DNA of 64,000 nucleotides from CAYFUT01 sp964346395 (lineage in GTDB: Bacteria > Bacillota > Halanaerobiia > Halobacteroidales > Halobacteroidaceae): contig CAYFUT010000004.1 of assembly GCA_964346395.1 (NCBI GenBank), positions 13,202 through 77,201 on the forward strand, given 5' to 3'. This document shows, piece by piece, positions 17,001 through 24,704 of the stretch (its first letter is position 1; each line of letters starts with the position of its first letter). The notes under the pieces were generated by a model, which was not told where the DNA came from, searched no databases, and was given only the letters and a program-made list of their open reading frames with translations. The translations under genes and the position numbers were made by a program.

Positions 17001-17844
17001 TTATCCCAATTAATGAAGCCCCTAAAGTCCCCATTCTCATTATCTGAAATCCGATCCCCATCATAGTGGACATCACACAAGCCGATATCCGATTTAAAGT
17101 TATTTCTCTATGGAGAGCAGTTAAATATTTCCCCGGTTCCTCTTCTAAATCAAGTCCCCGCTGCTTTAAAGTATAGATAGCCGGCCCGTAGACAGCAAAA
17201 AACTCTCCGGCGGCATTACTTAACAAATCCCCTACTTTCTTAATATCAGGCTTCTGTTTAGTAATTTCTTCGTACAGCTCAACTGCATCTTCCTCTGAAT
17301 TCATGCCGAAACCGCCCACCAGAGCCAGAAATTTACTCATCGCCGCCTCCGAATCTTTCTCTAAATCATACGACTTAACTGCTGCAAATTCTGCTCCTAC
17401 CTGTAATGCCTCTTCTCCTTTTTCTCCCAACCATTCAGAAATATTGAGTTTGTTAGTGTTTATAAGTTCATTGATAATTGTCAGGCTTATATCTCCCGCC
17501 ATAAAGGCTCCATTGATGGCAAAGTATTTTGCTTCTCTATCTCTGGCTGCGAAAAATTTAGTGTACCTTTCTTCTAAATCTCTTATTCTATCATAATTAT
17601 CATCATCACTAATATTATTCTGCCACTTATAAGGAATCTCAAGATTAATACGTTCTACTTTTCCTTTGTCATTGGTTTCCTCTAAATGGAAATAAGCTAT
17701 TCCTCCATTATCAATTATTGCCGGTTTTTTTCTTGGATTAAGAACAACTTGTCTGCTATTTTTACTAGCCTGCTGAGCCTGTTGAAATATTCGCTTTTTT
17801 TCTTCACTACTCAAAGTCTGTTTTTTATTAGCTGCAGTTCCCAA
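14062..17844 (-). CDS. Giant LysM-repeat protein with GDY repeats, possible effector
   Basis: A 1260-residue protein with no overall family I recognise. No signal peptide. Two hydrophobic segments (about residues 253-292 and 385-404) could cross or insert into a membrane. Two LysM domains follow: YEVMEGDVLSELAVKFG (about 511-556) and YKVKDSDALSQIAQKYG (about 560-605), so it should bind peptidoglycan-type glycans. The C-terminal third carries three copies of the GDY repeat (HFRNGDYGINL about 944, GFANGDYGLYF about 1073, DFENGDYNIEL about 1236), shared with the PAAR-like neighbour, and a Cys-rich insert between copies two and three. Translation starts at TTG after GGAGGGG. Upstream of the DUF4280 gene in one operon, it looks like a structural or toxin partner of that protein; activity is unknown. 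Confidence 0.82.
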   Translation of the reverse strand: MGTAANKKQTLSSEEKKRIFQQAQQASKNSRQVVLNPRKKPAIIDNGGIAYFHLEETNDKGKVERINLEIPYKWQNNISDDDNYDRIRDLEERYTKFFAARDREAKYFAINGAFMAGDISLTIINELINTNKLNISEWLGEKGEEALQVGAEFAAVKSYDLEKDSEAAMSKFLALVGGFGMNSEEDAVELYEEITKQKPDIKKVGDLLSNAAGEFFAVYGPAIYTLKQRGLDLEEEPGKYLTALHREITLNRISACVMSTMMGIGFQIMRMGTLGASLIGISIIASSVPIAEGVRTAAEEVLEPKEEIDEAALKECLDAAEVKFKETFDLTTYLGYDKMNVLFSTESGNPDEVMIAELEVDAPGAWEGMKIIAGDVFNQAGKELKKTTAMLCVFPFLPGLMLKTIADPTSTQPADSATQEQKDEKQKIRLGDVADEIKDKVKIKGINNYYGTVSAVGPLTSAQYENGKNQNFVAFFDTEDFNAGDVMRDLIKATFEEVERTEEEKLLKQDYVEYEVMEGDVLSELAVKFGTEVDLLAEINEIENPDQIQAGDRLIIPPLSYRNYKVKDSDALSQIAQKYGTTVEALRKLNNIQNRNEIKEKETLIVPYEYQGAYKDLEWTSFKEAEANWKVPRLIHRIDIAPDYYPKHYNSDEDTLNHILVHHTDNDALIEKLKNNYLQQLKNHFCVEKETTVSRKYLRRLLMQGIEVGVGKNSFNWDYCRINHISIIRLQARKMSLGLVKTDMSYKKMLNLEHNQKFVEKGLVGKLFDNSDYEYDYIIFDSSWAKHYFHNNAYYHRFFQANHDKLYGSQQEDDSQEGIEVEPGHTFERYAGEGKKEEYQDVNGQGTIVLNEQEIGSNIQVVPSQEREREWKKKYPQAEEYEEVFYKENSEKVILKVKYFYLRDRIDVDSWIDLDYVDSLLVVHYGRTVISDLTDKLEIVHFRNGDYGINLPRYNVLRGTLNAKKVRYKETPEFNIDPEWVYNYQQEYEEEEKAPNQADKISLVEEEDKVDVGQDIEQITELEEEELEYKDEADNYYTFSLADDDLLIKYGNRLGRNRDNIDYGNAVLIEGFANGDYGLYFRYQKENIDCMMLYGTKNKEEQNNTGSRDYNIWTKQRKCNQKDECPHQEICKERAEDWFSRSVCINKGYIYNASTGKGNIYIDGAKISDIDFTKLVPWKEDYDHSDRILVAYKYVVETETGNLGLIYEHYLDENYDSDELVIRYGDQKGLIWIRDFENGDYNIELPPVQVSQIPGSKYRV

Positions 17845-17881
17845 CTTTTATTCCCCTCCTCTTGCAAGTTAAATTAACCTT

Positions 17882-19012
17882 TTATTTTAACTTTTTATAA
17901 TAATAATCTTTATTTTTTTCCACTTCTCCCTCTGAATCTTTAGATATTGCACTAATTATATTTCCAGCCTTGTCATACTTATAACTTGTTTCTGTTTTAA
18001 AACCTGCAGTATTACTATTTTTATCATCAAGAATTAAAAGAACTCTGTTTCCTAAATTGTCATATTTATACCTACGAATTTCTTCAATATCCCCTTGCTT
18101 ATTTTTCGTAATAACTTTCTTCAAGTTACCTTTTTTATCATACTTATATTTTCTATATAAGTTAGTCTTGACTCCAAGAAAAATATCTCTTACTATTTGT
18201 TTTGATTTTTTTCCTTGATTATTATATTTATTTTTATATGTAGTTTTAGCAACTATATTATCTGGTTTATTTCTTTTTTTCTTTGTTTTTATTTCTTTAA
18301 CACAATTTCCTGAATTATCATAAAAACGTTTTTTCTCTTTCACATATTCTCCATCTTCCGTTACCTCTCTTTTTAACTCCCCCTGCTGATTAAAATATTT
18401 CTTTTCCTCATAATCAGTTTTTCTCCATTCCTGCCTAAACTTCTGATTCCCATTTTCATAATACTTAACCTTTATCCATCTTACTTTTTCACCTTCTTTG
18501 TTTCTTTCTTCATAATACGTTAACTGTCCATTAGAATTATATTCATAATCAGCTACTCCCTCAGTATAAGTGCTCATAGCATCCATAACTACTCTTTCTT
18601 TATCTAATTCCAGTTTATCACGACTAGTATTTCTCCAGCCGTAATCATCAGCATTTTCAACTAATTTAGTTACTATCCGCTTAGTTTTCAAACCATATTG
18701 GTTATACTTGTACTTTTTTCTTTCTATTACTTCCCCCTGCTTGTTAATATAATCGACTTGCAGCAAATTACCTTTGTCATCATAGTCATACTTTACTGTC
18801 CCGTAAACTTCACCAGTTTCATCTTTAAATACTTCCTTAGTCAGTACATAATCCGGTATCTCTTGTTTTATCGGCTTAGTTATTTTCTGATTTTGGCTGC
18901 TGTCTTCAGGTTTAGCAGTCTCCTGCTTCTGATTATTTAGATCACAGGCGGTAATGGTAAACAGTAGGATAAAGGATAAAAGTAAGATTAATATTTTATT
19001 TGCTCTATTCAT
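17882..19012 (-). CDS. Lipoprotein with YD/RHS-like repeats
   Basis: Starts at the ATG at 19012, well spaced from AAAGGAGATGAT; the ATG at 19024 abuts that site. The signal peptide ILLLSFILLFTITAC ends in a lipobox Cys, so the mature protein is lipid-anchored. The rest is a string of about 20-25-residue units of the type YDDKGNLLQVDYINKQGEVI, YNQYGLKTKRIV, YDKKGNLKKVITKNKQGDI, YDNLGNRVLLIL, YDKAGNIISAISKDSEGEV. These resemble the YD/RHS beta-repeat but with spacing like MORN/antitoxin-type repeats. It sits 37 bases upstream of the LysM protein gene. Repeat lipoproteins of this kind beside effector genes can be immunity or adaptor proteins; that is inference only. Confidence 0.82.
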   Translation of the reverse strand: MNRANKILILLLSFILLFTITACDLNNQKQETAKPEDSSQNQKITKPIKQEIPDYVLTKEVFKDETGEVYGTVKYDYDDKGNLLQVDYINKQGEVIERKKYKYNQYGLKTKRIVTKLVENADDYGWRNTSRDKLELDKERVVMDAMSTYTEGVADYEYNSNGQLTYYEERNKEGEKVRWIKVKYYENGNQKFRQEWRKTDYEEKKYFNQQGELKREVTEDGEYVKEKKRFYDNSGNCVKEIKTKKKRNKPDNIVAKTTYKNKYNNQGKKSKQIVRDIFLGVKTNLYRKYKYDKKGNLKKVITKNKQGDIEEIRRYKYDNLGNRVLLILDDKNSNTAGFKTETSYKYDKAGNIISAISKDSEGEVEKNKDYYYKKLK

Positions 19013-19047
19013 TGCCGCTATCATCTCCTTTCTATAAACATATTATG

Positions 19048-19488
19048 CTACCACCGCCCGTTAAATCTGTTTGTATACATTTCAGCAGTCAACCTAGCTG
19101 ATTGCTTTCGTTGATAATAATCTTCATCTTCATGACCTAAAAATGGAAACATGTAATTTTCTGAGACTATTTCTATCCCGCATTTCTCATCCCATTCAAG
19201 ACCTGCTTTAGATTTTTTCTCTCTACCTCCGCGTACATATACCTCCTTAGGAAGTTTTATTTTCTGTAAAACTAAAGACCATTGATTCTTACCATTGGGT
19301 CTCGCTATAACTCGTACCGCTAACTTTTCATTTTCATTTAACTCTACCTTCACCTCTTTTTCAGACGCTTCATTAGCTGCTTCTTCGTTTTGAGGAGGTT
19401 CAGTGATACCAGCAGCATTGACAACTATTAAAAAAATAATTAAGCCAACTGATAAAATTAATGTTAGTTTTGGCCCTGTTACTTCCAC
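19048..19488 (-). CDS. Membrane-anchored protein of unknown function, first gene of the PAAR-like operon
   Basis: The frame extends to 19542, but AAAGGAGTTGATC precedes a GTG at 19488, giving 146 residues with one N-terminal hydrophobic helix (LTLILSVGLIIFLIVV) and a polar domain rich in Glu and Lys. The C-terminal part ends QSARLTAEMYTNRFNGRW. No known domain seen. It is preceded by a good promoter and followed closely by the lipoprotein gene. It may be an accessory or immunity protein for the LysM/DUF4280 pair. Confidence 0.72.
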   Translation of the reverse strand: MEVTGPKLTLILSVGLIIFLIVVNAAGITEPPQNEEAANEASEKEVKVELNENEKLAVRVIARPNGKNQWSLVLQKIKLPKEVYVRGGREKKSKAGLEWDEKCGIEIVSENYMFPFLGHEDEDYYQRKQSARLTAEMYTNRFNGRW

Positions 19489-19528
19489 TAAGATCAACTC
19501 CTTTACACATAAAATAACACTCCTTATC

Positions 19529-19557
19529 AGTATAACACTCACATTTATTTTAGTTAA
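19529..19557 (-). promoter_or_regulatory. Promoter of the PAAR-like/LysM operon
   Basis: Minus strand TTAACT (19557-19552), 17-base spacer, TATACT (19534-19529) with TG at the extended position. It should drive all four genes down to the terminator at 12978. Confidence 0.65.
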
Positions 19558-19655
19558 TTAATTTAATTCCATTATCAGGTATACATTGAATTAATTTGCA
19601 GATAAATGTTTAAAATTCCTTCCTGTTAATTGAATTATTTTAATATTAAACCTTC

Positions 19656-19703
19656 AAAAATAAAAAACCCGAGCAGCAACTGCTTTTTCGGCAGTTGGCC
19701 CGG
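19656..19703 (-). terminator. Terminator of batD
   Basis: Near-identical to the terminator at 12978-13020. One arm has changed (GAGC for GGGC on the plus strand), creating a G-U pair that still folds on the minus strand, so folding is preserved in the transcribed direction. Confidence 0.88.
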
Positions 19704-19749
19704 ATTTAAATCTCTAAAAGCTAGATAGTTAATGAACTTCAATTATTCA

Positions 19750-21357
19750 CTAGCTTAATCTAGAATAAATAGAATCTATTTTCGCTTCCACATCTAAATC
19801 TTCATCTTTAGTCTCAAAATAATCCACTACTGCCTGAATATCAGCTGCTAACTGCTGGTCATCAATCTGCTGCTTAAGCTGACGGCGAGAATTAGCCTTT
19901 ATGCTGAGACCGTACTTCTCCTTAATCAACTGGTTAAACAACTCATAAATCTTTTCTTCCTCTGTTTCCTGCTCTAATTGGCGGTAGATTTTCGTCAGTT
20001 GGTTCTGCGAACTCTGCCAATAGCGGTAACCTGCAGCTCCTAAGCCGGTTATTAAGGCCAGAGCTAGAATACCAATTCCCAACCAGCGAGCCTGATTTTT
20101 TCTAACTCGTAAAGTATAATATTTTTCTCCTTCTTTTTCCGGTACAGTAATTTGAGAGACGGTTACTGTTTCCTGATCAGCTGAATTAGCCCCTGAATTT
20201 GGTTCTCCAGTAACTGTTAAAGTTTGCCCGCCCAGAGTAGCCGTTTCATACTCTTTAGTCTGCGGGTTAAAATAAGTTAGGTCTACATCCGGAATCTCTA
20301 TCTGGCCGCCAGACTGAAGAACAAAAATAATTTCAAATTCCTTTTCCGCTTGATAACTTCCATTTTTTATCTGCTCTCGGCTGTTCTTTTGGGTTTGATA
20401 AACTTCAACCCCCGACAGATCCTGTTTTAAAATTTCTTCTAAGTTATCAAGATTACAGTTCCCCTCAGCAGTTACCGATAATGTAACTGAATCTCCGTAG
20501 TCCACACTAGTGTCCGAAAAACTACCAGTTACTTCTAAATCCCCCACTACTCCCGAAAAATCATCCGGCTGATTCTGTTTAGGTAGGGAAAGCACTTCAA
20601 TTTTCCGCGGCTCAGTAGTTAGTTTTTTAGCCGTAGTAGAACTGAAAAAGCCATCCCCACTACTTAAATTAGCCTGGAACTTATAAGCGGGGATTTCAAA
20701 CTGTCCGGTATCCATCGGAGTCAAAATTACCCGCCCTACTTTCTGCTTTAAATACTTTTCGCCATTAATCCGAACAATTTTTTGATCCCCTGGCTCCAGC
20801 TTATTGACCATAAAATTATCTATTTCTATATTTTCCAAAAAACCAGACTTTTCTACCTGATACCGAGAAAATAAAATATATTCTAAAACTGCTTTCTGGC
20901 CAAAATAAATCTCTTCTCGTGATAACTTAGTCTTAATAAATAAGTCTTTTGTCTGCTGCTTGGTTGTTTCTTCCGCCGCCTCTTTTCCCTCTCTAACTTT
21001 GATGGTCAATTGATTAGTAGTCTGCTGTTTACCTTGATACTCCACTACTCCCTGCAGGGGGAATTCTCCCGCAGACTTCGGGGTTATTTCATAATTATAC
21101 TTTTTGATTACAGTTTTTTCTCCATTAACTATCTTAATCTGCTGGGAAGTCCCTCGATAGGCAGACTGAAAATTACCAATCCCCTTGATTTTCTCCCGCT
21201 CTGCTCCCCGGGCATTAGTTACTACTAACTGTAAATAAGTGCTTTCTCCTTGCGCAATCTGAGTATCAGTAGCCGTCAACTTAAATTCAGGTTCTTGAGC
21301 ACTTACTGTTCCTGTTACCAACATTATTAATACTAAAATTAGCCAACTGCGTTTCAT
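19750..21357 (-). CDS. batD: BatD-type membrane protein of the aerotolerance operon
   Basis: A 535-residue protein with signal peptide (MKRSWLILVLIMLVTGTVSAQ), several Ig-like beta domains outside the membrane (for example ATDTQIAQGESTYLQLVVTN and GSFSDTSVDYGDSVTLSVTAEGN, each with the PGD/GDS-type turn), one transmembrane helix at about residues 425-447 and a cytoplasmic helical tail. This layout is that of BatD/oxygen-tolerance proteins. It is the last gene of the moxR-DUF58-batA-batB-batC-batD operon, separated from batC by 11 bases. Bat proteins work with a MoxR ATPase at the cell envelope; exact function is not established. Confidence 0.88.
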   Translation of the reverse strand: MKRSWLILVLIMLVTGTVSAQEPEFKLTATDTQIAQGESTYLQLVVTNARGAEREKIKGIGNFQSAYRGTSQQIKIVNGEKTVIKKYNYEITPKSAGEFPLQGVVEYQGKQQTTNQLTIKVREGKEAAEETTKQQTKDLFIKTKLSREEIYFGQKAVLEYILFSRYQVEKSGFLENIEIDNFMVNKLEPGDQKIVRINGEKYLKQKVGRVILTPMDTGQFEIPAYKFQANLSSGDGFFSSTTAKKLTTEPRKIEVLSLPKQNQPDDFSGVVGDLEVTGSFSDTSVDYGDSVTLSVTAEGNCNLDNLEEILKQDLSGVEVYQTQKNSREQIKNGSYQAEKEFEIIFVLQSGGQIEIPDVDLTYFNPQTKEYETATLGGQTLTVTGEPNSGANSADQETVTVSQITVPEKEGEKYYTLRVRKNQARWLGIGILALALITGLGAAGYRYWQSSQNQLTKIYRQLEQETEEEKIYELFNQLIKEKYGLSIKANSRRQLKQQIDDQQLAADIQAVVDYFETKDEDLDVEAKIDSIYSRLS

Positions 21358-21368
21358 TTTTTCACCTC

Positions 21369-22235
21369 CTACCAGTCCTGATCGTTATCTGGTTTACCCT
21401 GTTTAACTTTAAACTGCTGATTATTCTGCAAGCTGTCTTTCTCCTGCTGTTCTAAAGCCCGCAGTACCTGAAGGGCGTGTTTTAACTGCTGCTGTTTTTC
21501 TGGGGACTGCTGAGATTGCTGTTCTTGCGAAGACTGATTTTGCTGTTGCTGCTGATCTTCCTGCTGTTTATCACTTTGCTGACCAGCTTGCTGTTTACTA
21601 TCCTGACTGTTTTGCTCTTTCTCCTGTTGTTGGTTATTATCCTCTTGTTTATTTTGAGAGTTCTGCTGGTCATCATCTGAATTTTCTTTCTGCGACTCCT
21701 CTTTATTCTCCCGATTTTCTTCTTTATTCTGTTGATTATCTTGCCGGTCTTGCTGGGACTGATTCTGATCCTGCAATTTCTCTAGCTTTTTCTTAACGAA
21801 TTCATAATTAAATTTTAATTTTTCACTCCAGGGATCAGCTTTTATCCCCTGTTGATAAGTGTTAACAGCCTGTTGATAACTATTTATTTTAGCCGTTCGC
21901 TGTTTAGCCTGATTGCCCAACTTTGTATAAGCATTACCTAAATTTAGATACTTATTTTTATCATCCGGTAATTTCTGATACTCTTCAGCTGCTTTTTTAT
22001 ACTGATGTAACCGATAATAACTATTAGCTAAATTATACCTTATTTTATTAATTTCATTTTCCTTCTGCGCTTCTTTTAACCCCTGTTGATAAGTTTCCAC
22101 TGCCTGTTGATAACTCTCCTGCTGATACTGTTGATTCCCCTGCCGAATCAAGTCAGATACCGAATCAGCCTGCTGACAGCCAACCAATAACAAACCCATA
22201 ACTAAACAGCAAAAAGTTGTTTTAAGCTGCTTCAT
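21369..22235 (-). CDS. batC: BatC-type TPR lipoprotein with Gln-rich tail
   Basis: A lipoprotein signal (LVMGLLLVGC) is followed by TPR repeats from about residue 25 to 150 (GNQQYQQESYQQAVETYQQG, RYNLANSYYRLHQYKKAAEEY, YLNLGNAYTKLGNQ). Residues 155-255 are an extreme Gln/Glu/Asn/Ser low-complexity stretch, then a helical end. TPR plus low-complexity tail is the usual BatC form. The start overlaps the end of batB by 14 bases, so the genes are translationally linked. The coding strand of the tail is so biased that spurious reading frames appear within it. Confidence 0.85.
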   Translation of the reverse strand: MKQLKTTFCCLVMGLLLVGCQQADSVSDLIRQGNQQYQQESYQQAVETYQQGLKEAQKENEINKIRYNLANSYYRLHQYKKAAEEYQKLPDDKNKYLNLGNAYTKLGNQAKQRTAKINSYQQAVNTYQQGIKADPWSEKLKFNYEFVKKKLEKLQDQNQSQQDRQDNQQNKEENRENKEESQKENSDDDQQNSQNKQEDNNQQQEKEQNSQDSKQQAGQQSDKQQEDQQQQQNQSSQEQQSQQSPEKQQQLKHALQVLRALEQQEKDSLQNNQQFKVKQGKPDNDQDW

Positions 22236-23203
22236 AGTTACTCCTCCTTTCCGGCAGGAGATAACCAGCTAATAATAACAGTAGTCCCAAGCCTAAAAAG
22301 TACTGATAAATCTTCTTAAACTGCTTTACTTTTTCAGTGCCCAGTTTACCGCGCTGTAACTGCGACAAACTATCAATTAATTTATCTACTGCTTTACCAT
22401 CCAATTGTGCGTGGTAATAACTACCCTGACTCCCCCGAGCTATTCTCTGCAATACAGCAGGCTGCAGCCGAGAAGTTACTCGCTTTCCGGCTTTATTCTT
22501 CTTATAGCCGATCTTTTTACCCTGTTGATTATATTCAGGAACCAAACCACCTTGCTCAGTTCCTACTCCCACTGTATAAATTCGAGCATCAGTTATCTGC
22601 TGGGCAGTGTCTACGACTCCCGAATTATGGGTTTCTCCATCACTAAAAACAACAACTACCTGTTCTCCCTGAGCCGAACGGTCAAAAGAATCCCGGGCCA
22701 ACTCCAGAGCAGCGCCGATATCAGTTCCACCTCCAGCAATCATTTCCGGCTCTATTACCTCTAAAAACATTTTTGCCAGCCGGTAATCACTCGTCAACGG
22801 CAGCTGGATATAAGCCCCAGAAGAAAAGGGAACCAAACCTATCCGATCACCGGAGAGCGAATTAATCAGCTGCTCAATGCTTTTTTTAGCTCGTTTTAGG
22901 CGATTAGGCTGTACATCTTCAACCCGCATACTTTTAGAAATATCAAGCAGTACATAAATATCTAGTCCTTCTTTTTCTACTTCTTTATAGCCCGTTAATA
23001 ACTGAGGACTAAGTAGCGCTACCACAATCAAACTCAAACCTAAGGTAATCAACAGCGGTTTAAGAATCCGCCGTTGATAATTAATAGTCAAGCCTAACTG
23101 ATTTATAATCCGATCCCGCTTTCGATAAGCTAATATTAAAATTATTAATCCTACTAAGGGTACCAGAAAATAAACAGCATTGCTCAGCCGTCCAAAATCT
23201 AAT
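22222..23203 (-). CDS. batB: BatB-type von Willebrand factor A protein, start in assembly gap
   Basis: VWA-domain membrane protein. Readable sequence begins with a membrane helix (NAVYFLVPLVGLIILILAYR), a second helix (LLITLGLSLIVVALLSP), then the VWA domain with the metal-ion-dependent adhesion site DISKSMRVEDV, TSDYRLA and a later VVFSDGETHN, and a C-terminal helix (YFLGLGLLLLLAGYLLP). Only a few N-terminal residues are hidden in the 100-N gap. It is paralogous to batA next to it. The pair probably forms a membrane VWA complex handled by the MoxR ATPase. Confidence 0.9.
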
Positions 23204-23303
23204 NNNNNNNNNNNNNNNNNNNNNNNNNNNNNNNNNNNNNNNNNNNNNNNNNNNNNNNNNNNNNNNNNNNNNNNNNNNNNNNNNNNNNNNNNNNNNNNNN
23301 NNN
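23204..23303. other. Assembly gap (100 N)
   Basis: Exactly 100 N; hides the batB start codon and part of the batA-batB spacer. The repeat just right of it (23369-23444) has a near copy at 24598-24682, which may be why assembly broke here. Confidence 0.98.
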
Positions 23304-23368
23304 ACAAACTGATTTAAAGTTTAAACCAAAAAGTAATTGTAAATCAACCACTACAACCACTGATTTTA

Positions 23369-23444
23369 TGGTTTGCTCAGTCTCAACCTCAATCTTAAAC
23401 TCAATATTACTAATGCTCGATTTGAAAGTTCTAGATTGCTAAAA
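23369..23444. repeat. Interspersed hexamer-based repeat, copy 1
   Basis: About 75 bases between batA and batB. On the minus strand it contains consecutive hexamers ATTGAG-TTTAAG-ATTGAG then GTTGAG-ACTGAG, followed by CAAACCATAAAATC. It aligns over its whole length with 24598-24682 and in its core with 41281-41320 and 62058-62100. Confidence 0.72.
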
Positions 23445-23456
23445 CATGGTTTAATT

Positions 23457-24425
23457 TCACGGTATTTTAATAAATAAATAGCGGTCAAGGACAATACCAA
23501 CCACTACTAGCAAAAGTCCGGCTTTAATAAATCTAAAGGCTAGTTCTTTATATTCAAAGTAATTACTAGCTTCAAATTCAGTCGTTTCCAGCTTATCAAT
23601 CTGATCAAAAATATCACTTAAACTTTCTTCTTCCCTCGCCCGAAAATACTCGCCGCCAGTGGTTTCTGCTATCTCAGTTAACAACTCCTCATTTAAACCG
23701 CCCTTTACCCGCTGGTAGCGAGTTTCTCCCTGCACTTTACGGGGAATAATAGTCTTACTGCTGCCGATTCCGATAGTATAAACTTTAATGCCCATCTTTT
23801 TAGCTAACCGAGCCGCCGTTTCTGGATTCACCTGACCTACATTATTTTCTCCATCAGTTACTAAAATAATCACCTTCGACTCCGCTTCACTTTTTTTCAA
23901 TCTATTCACCGCCACTGAAACCCCCATCCCGATTGCCGTCCCTTCCTTACTTATGTCATCAGCAGTAAGCTTCTGCAGAGAACGGCGAACCATCCGGTGG
24001 TCAAGGGTCAGCGGCAGCTTAGTAAAGGCTGTACCAGAAAAAGCTACTAGTCCCAACCGATCATGCGGCCTGCCATCAATAAATTTAGTAATTACTTCTT
24101 TAGCTACTTCCAGCCGGTTAGGCTCAAAATCAACTGATTTCATACTGTCCGAAGCATCTAAAGCAAGCACAATATCTACTCCCGACTGCTGTACATTTCT
24201 CTGTTCTGCTCCTGACTGCGGACGAGCCAGTCCTATAAGCAGTAAACTTATCCCCAACAACAATACAAATTTTCCAATTTTATGTTTAATGGTTCCGCTA
24301 GCTCCCGACTGCTTAATCAACTGCACACTGGAGAACTTCAACTTTCCTTTATTTTTACCACTTAAAATTAAATAACTAACTACCGGTATTAATAACAACC
24401 AGTACCAGTGTAAGAACCTAAACAC
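23457..24425 (-). CDS. batA: BatA-type von Willebrand factor A protein
   Basis: A 322-residue VWA membrane protein. The GTG at 24425 follows AGGTGGTGA with normal spacing and gives MFRFLHWYWLLLIPVVSYL, the usual N-terminal helix; the upstream extension to 24455 has no ribosome site. A second helix (KFVLLLGISLLLIGLARP) precedes the VWA domain, whose metal site is DASDSMKSVD, with TLDHRM and VTDGENNVG further on. The C-terminal helix is AGLLLVVVGIVLDRYLF. VWA domains of this family face the periplasm and bind divalent metals and partner proteins. Confidence 0.92.
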   Translation of the reverse strand: MFRFLHWYWLLLIPVVSYLILSGKNKGKLKFSSVQLIKQSGASGTIKHKIGKFVLLLGISLLLIGLARPQSGAEQRNVQQSGVDIVLALDASDSMKSVDFEPNRLEVAKEVITKFIDGRPHDRLGLVAFSGTAFTKLPLTLDHRMVRRSLQKLTADDISKEGTAIGMGVSVAVNRLKKSEAESKVIILVTDGENNVGQVNPETAARLAKKMGIKVYTIGIGSSKTIIPRKVQGETRYQRVKGGLNEELLTEIAETTGGEYFRAREEESLSDIFDQIDKLETTEFEASNYFEYKELAFRFIKAGLLLVVVGIVLDRYLFIKIP

Positions 24426-24597
24426 TCCACTCACCACCTTTAATTTGACAGTCATCTACGTTTCAGCTTCAGCTGTTAGCTATGAATCATGAACTAAACC
24501 TAAATAAATTTAAACAAGCGTTAACTTAAGGTGCCTTCCGAAACAGTTTGTAGTTTAAACCCCCCCAGGTGAGATTGAACAAATCATTATAATTACT

Positions 24598-24682
24598 TGG
24601 TTTCCCAGGTTGCTCAACCTCTACATCAACCTTAAACTCAATATTAATAATGCTCTATTTAAAAGTTCTAACTTGCTAAAAT
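24598..24682. repeat. Interspersed hexamer-based repeat, copy 2
   Basis: Lies in the 279-base spacer upstream of batA. Minus-strand hexamers ATTGAG-TTTAAG-GTTGAT-GTAGAG-GTTGAG; flanks (TTGCTAAAA, TAATGCTC) match copy 1. The rest of the spacer (24426-24597) shows only heptamer-like AT-rich sequence and a C-run, no gene. Confidence 0.72.
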
Positions 24683-24704
24683 TTAGGGTAAGTTAACGCC
24701 TAAG

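Noticed and set aside
21482..21676. Second minus-strand frame inside batC (64 codons)
   Set aside because: It is a shifted reading of the Gln-rich low-complexity tail of batC.
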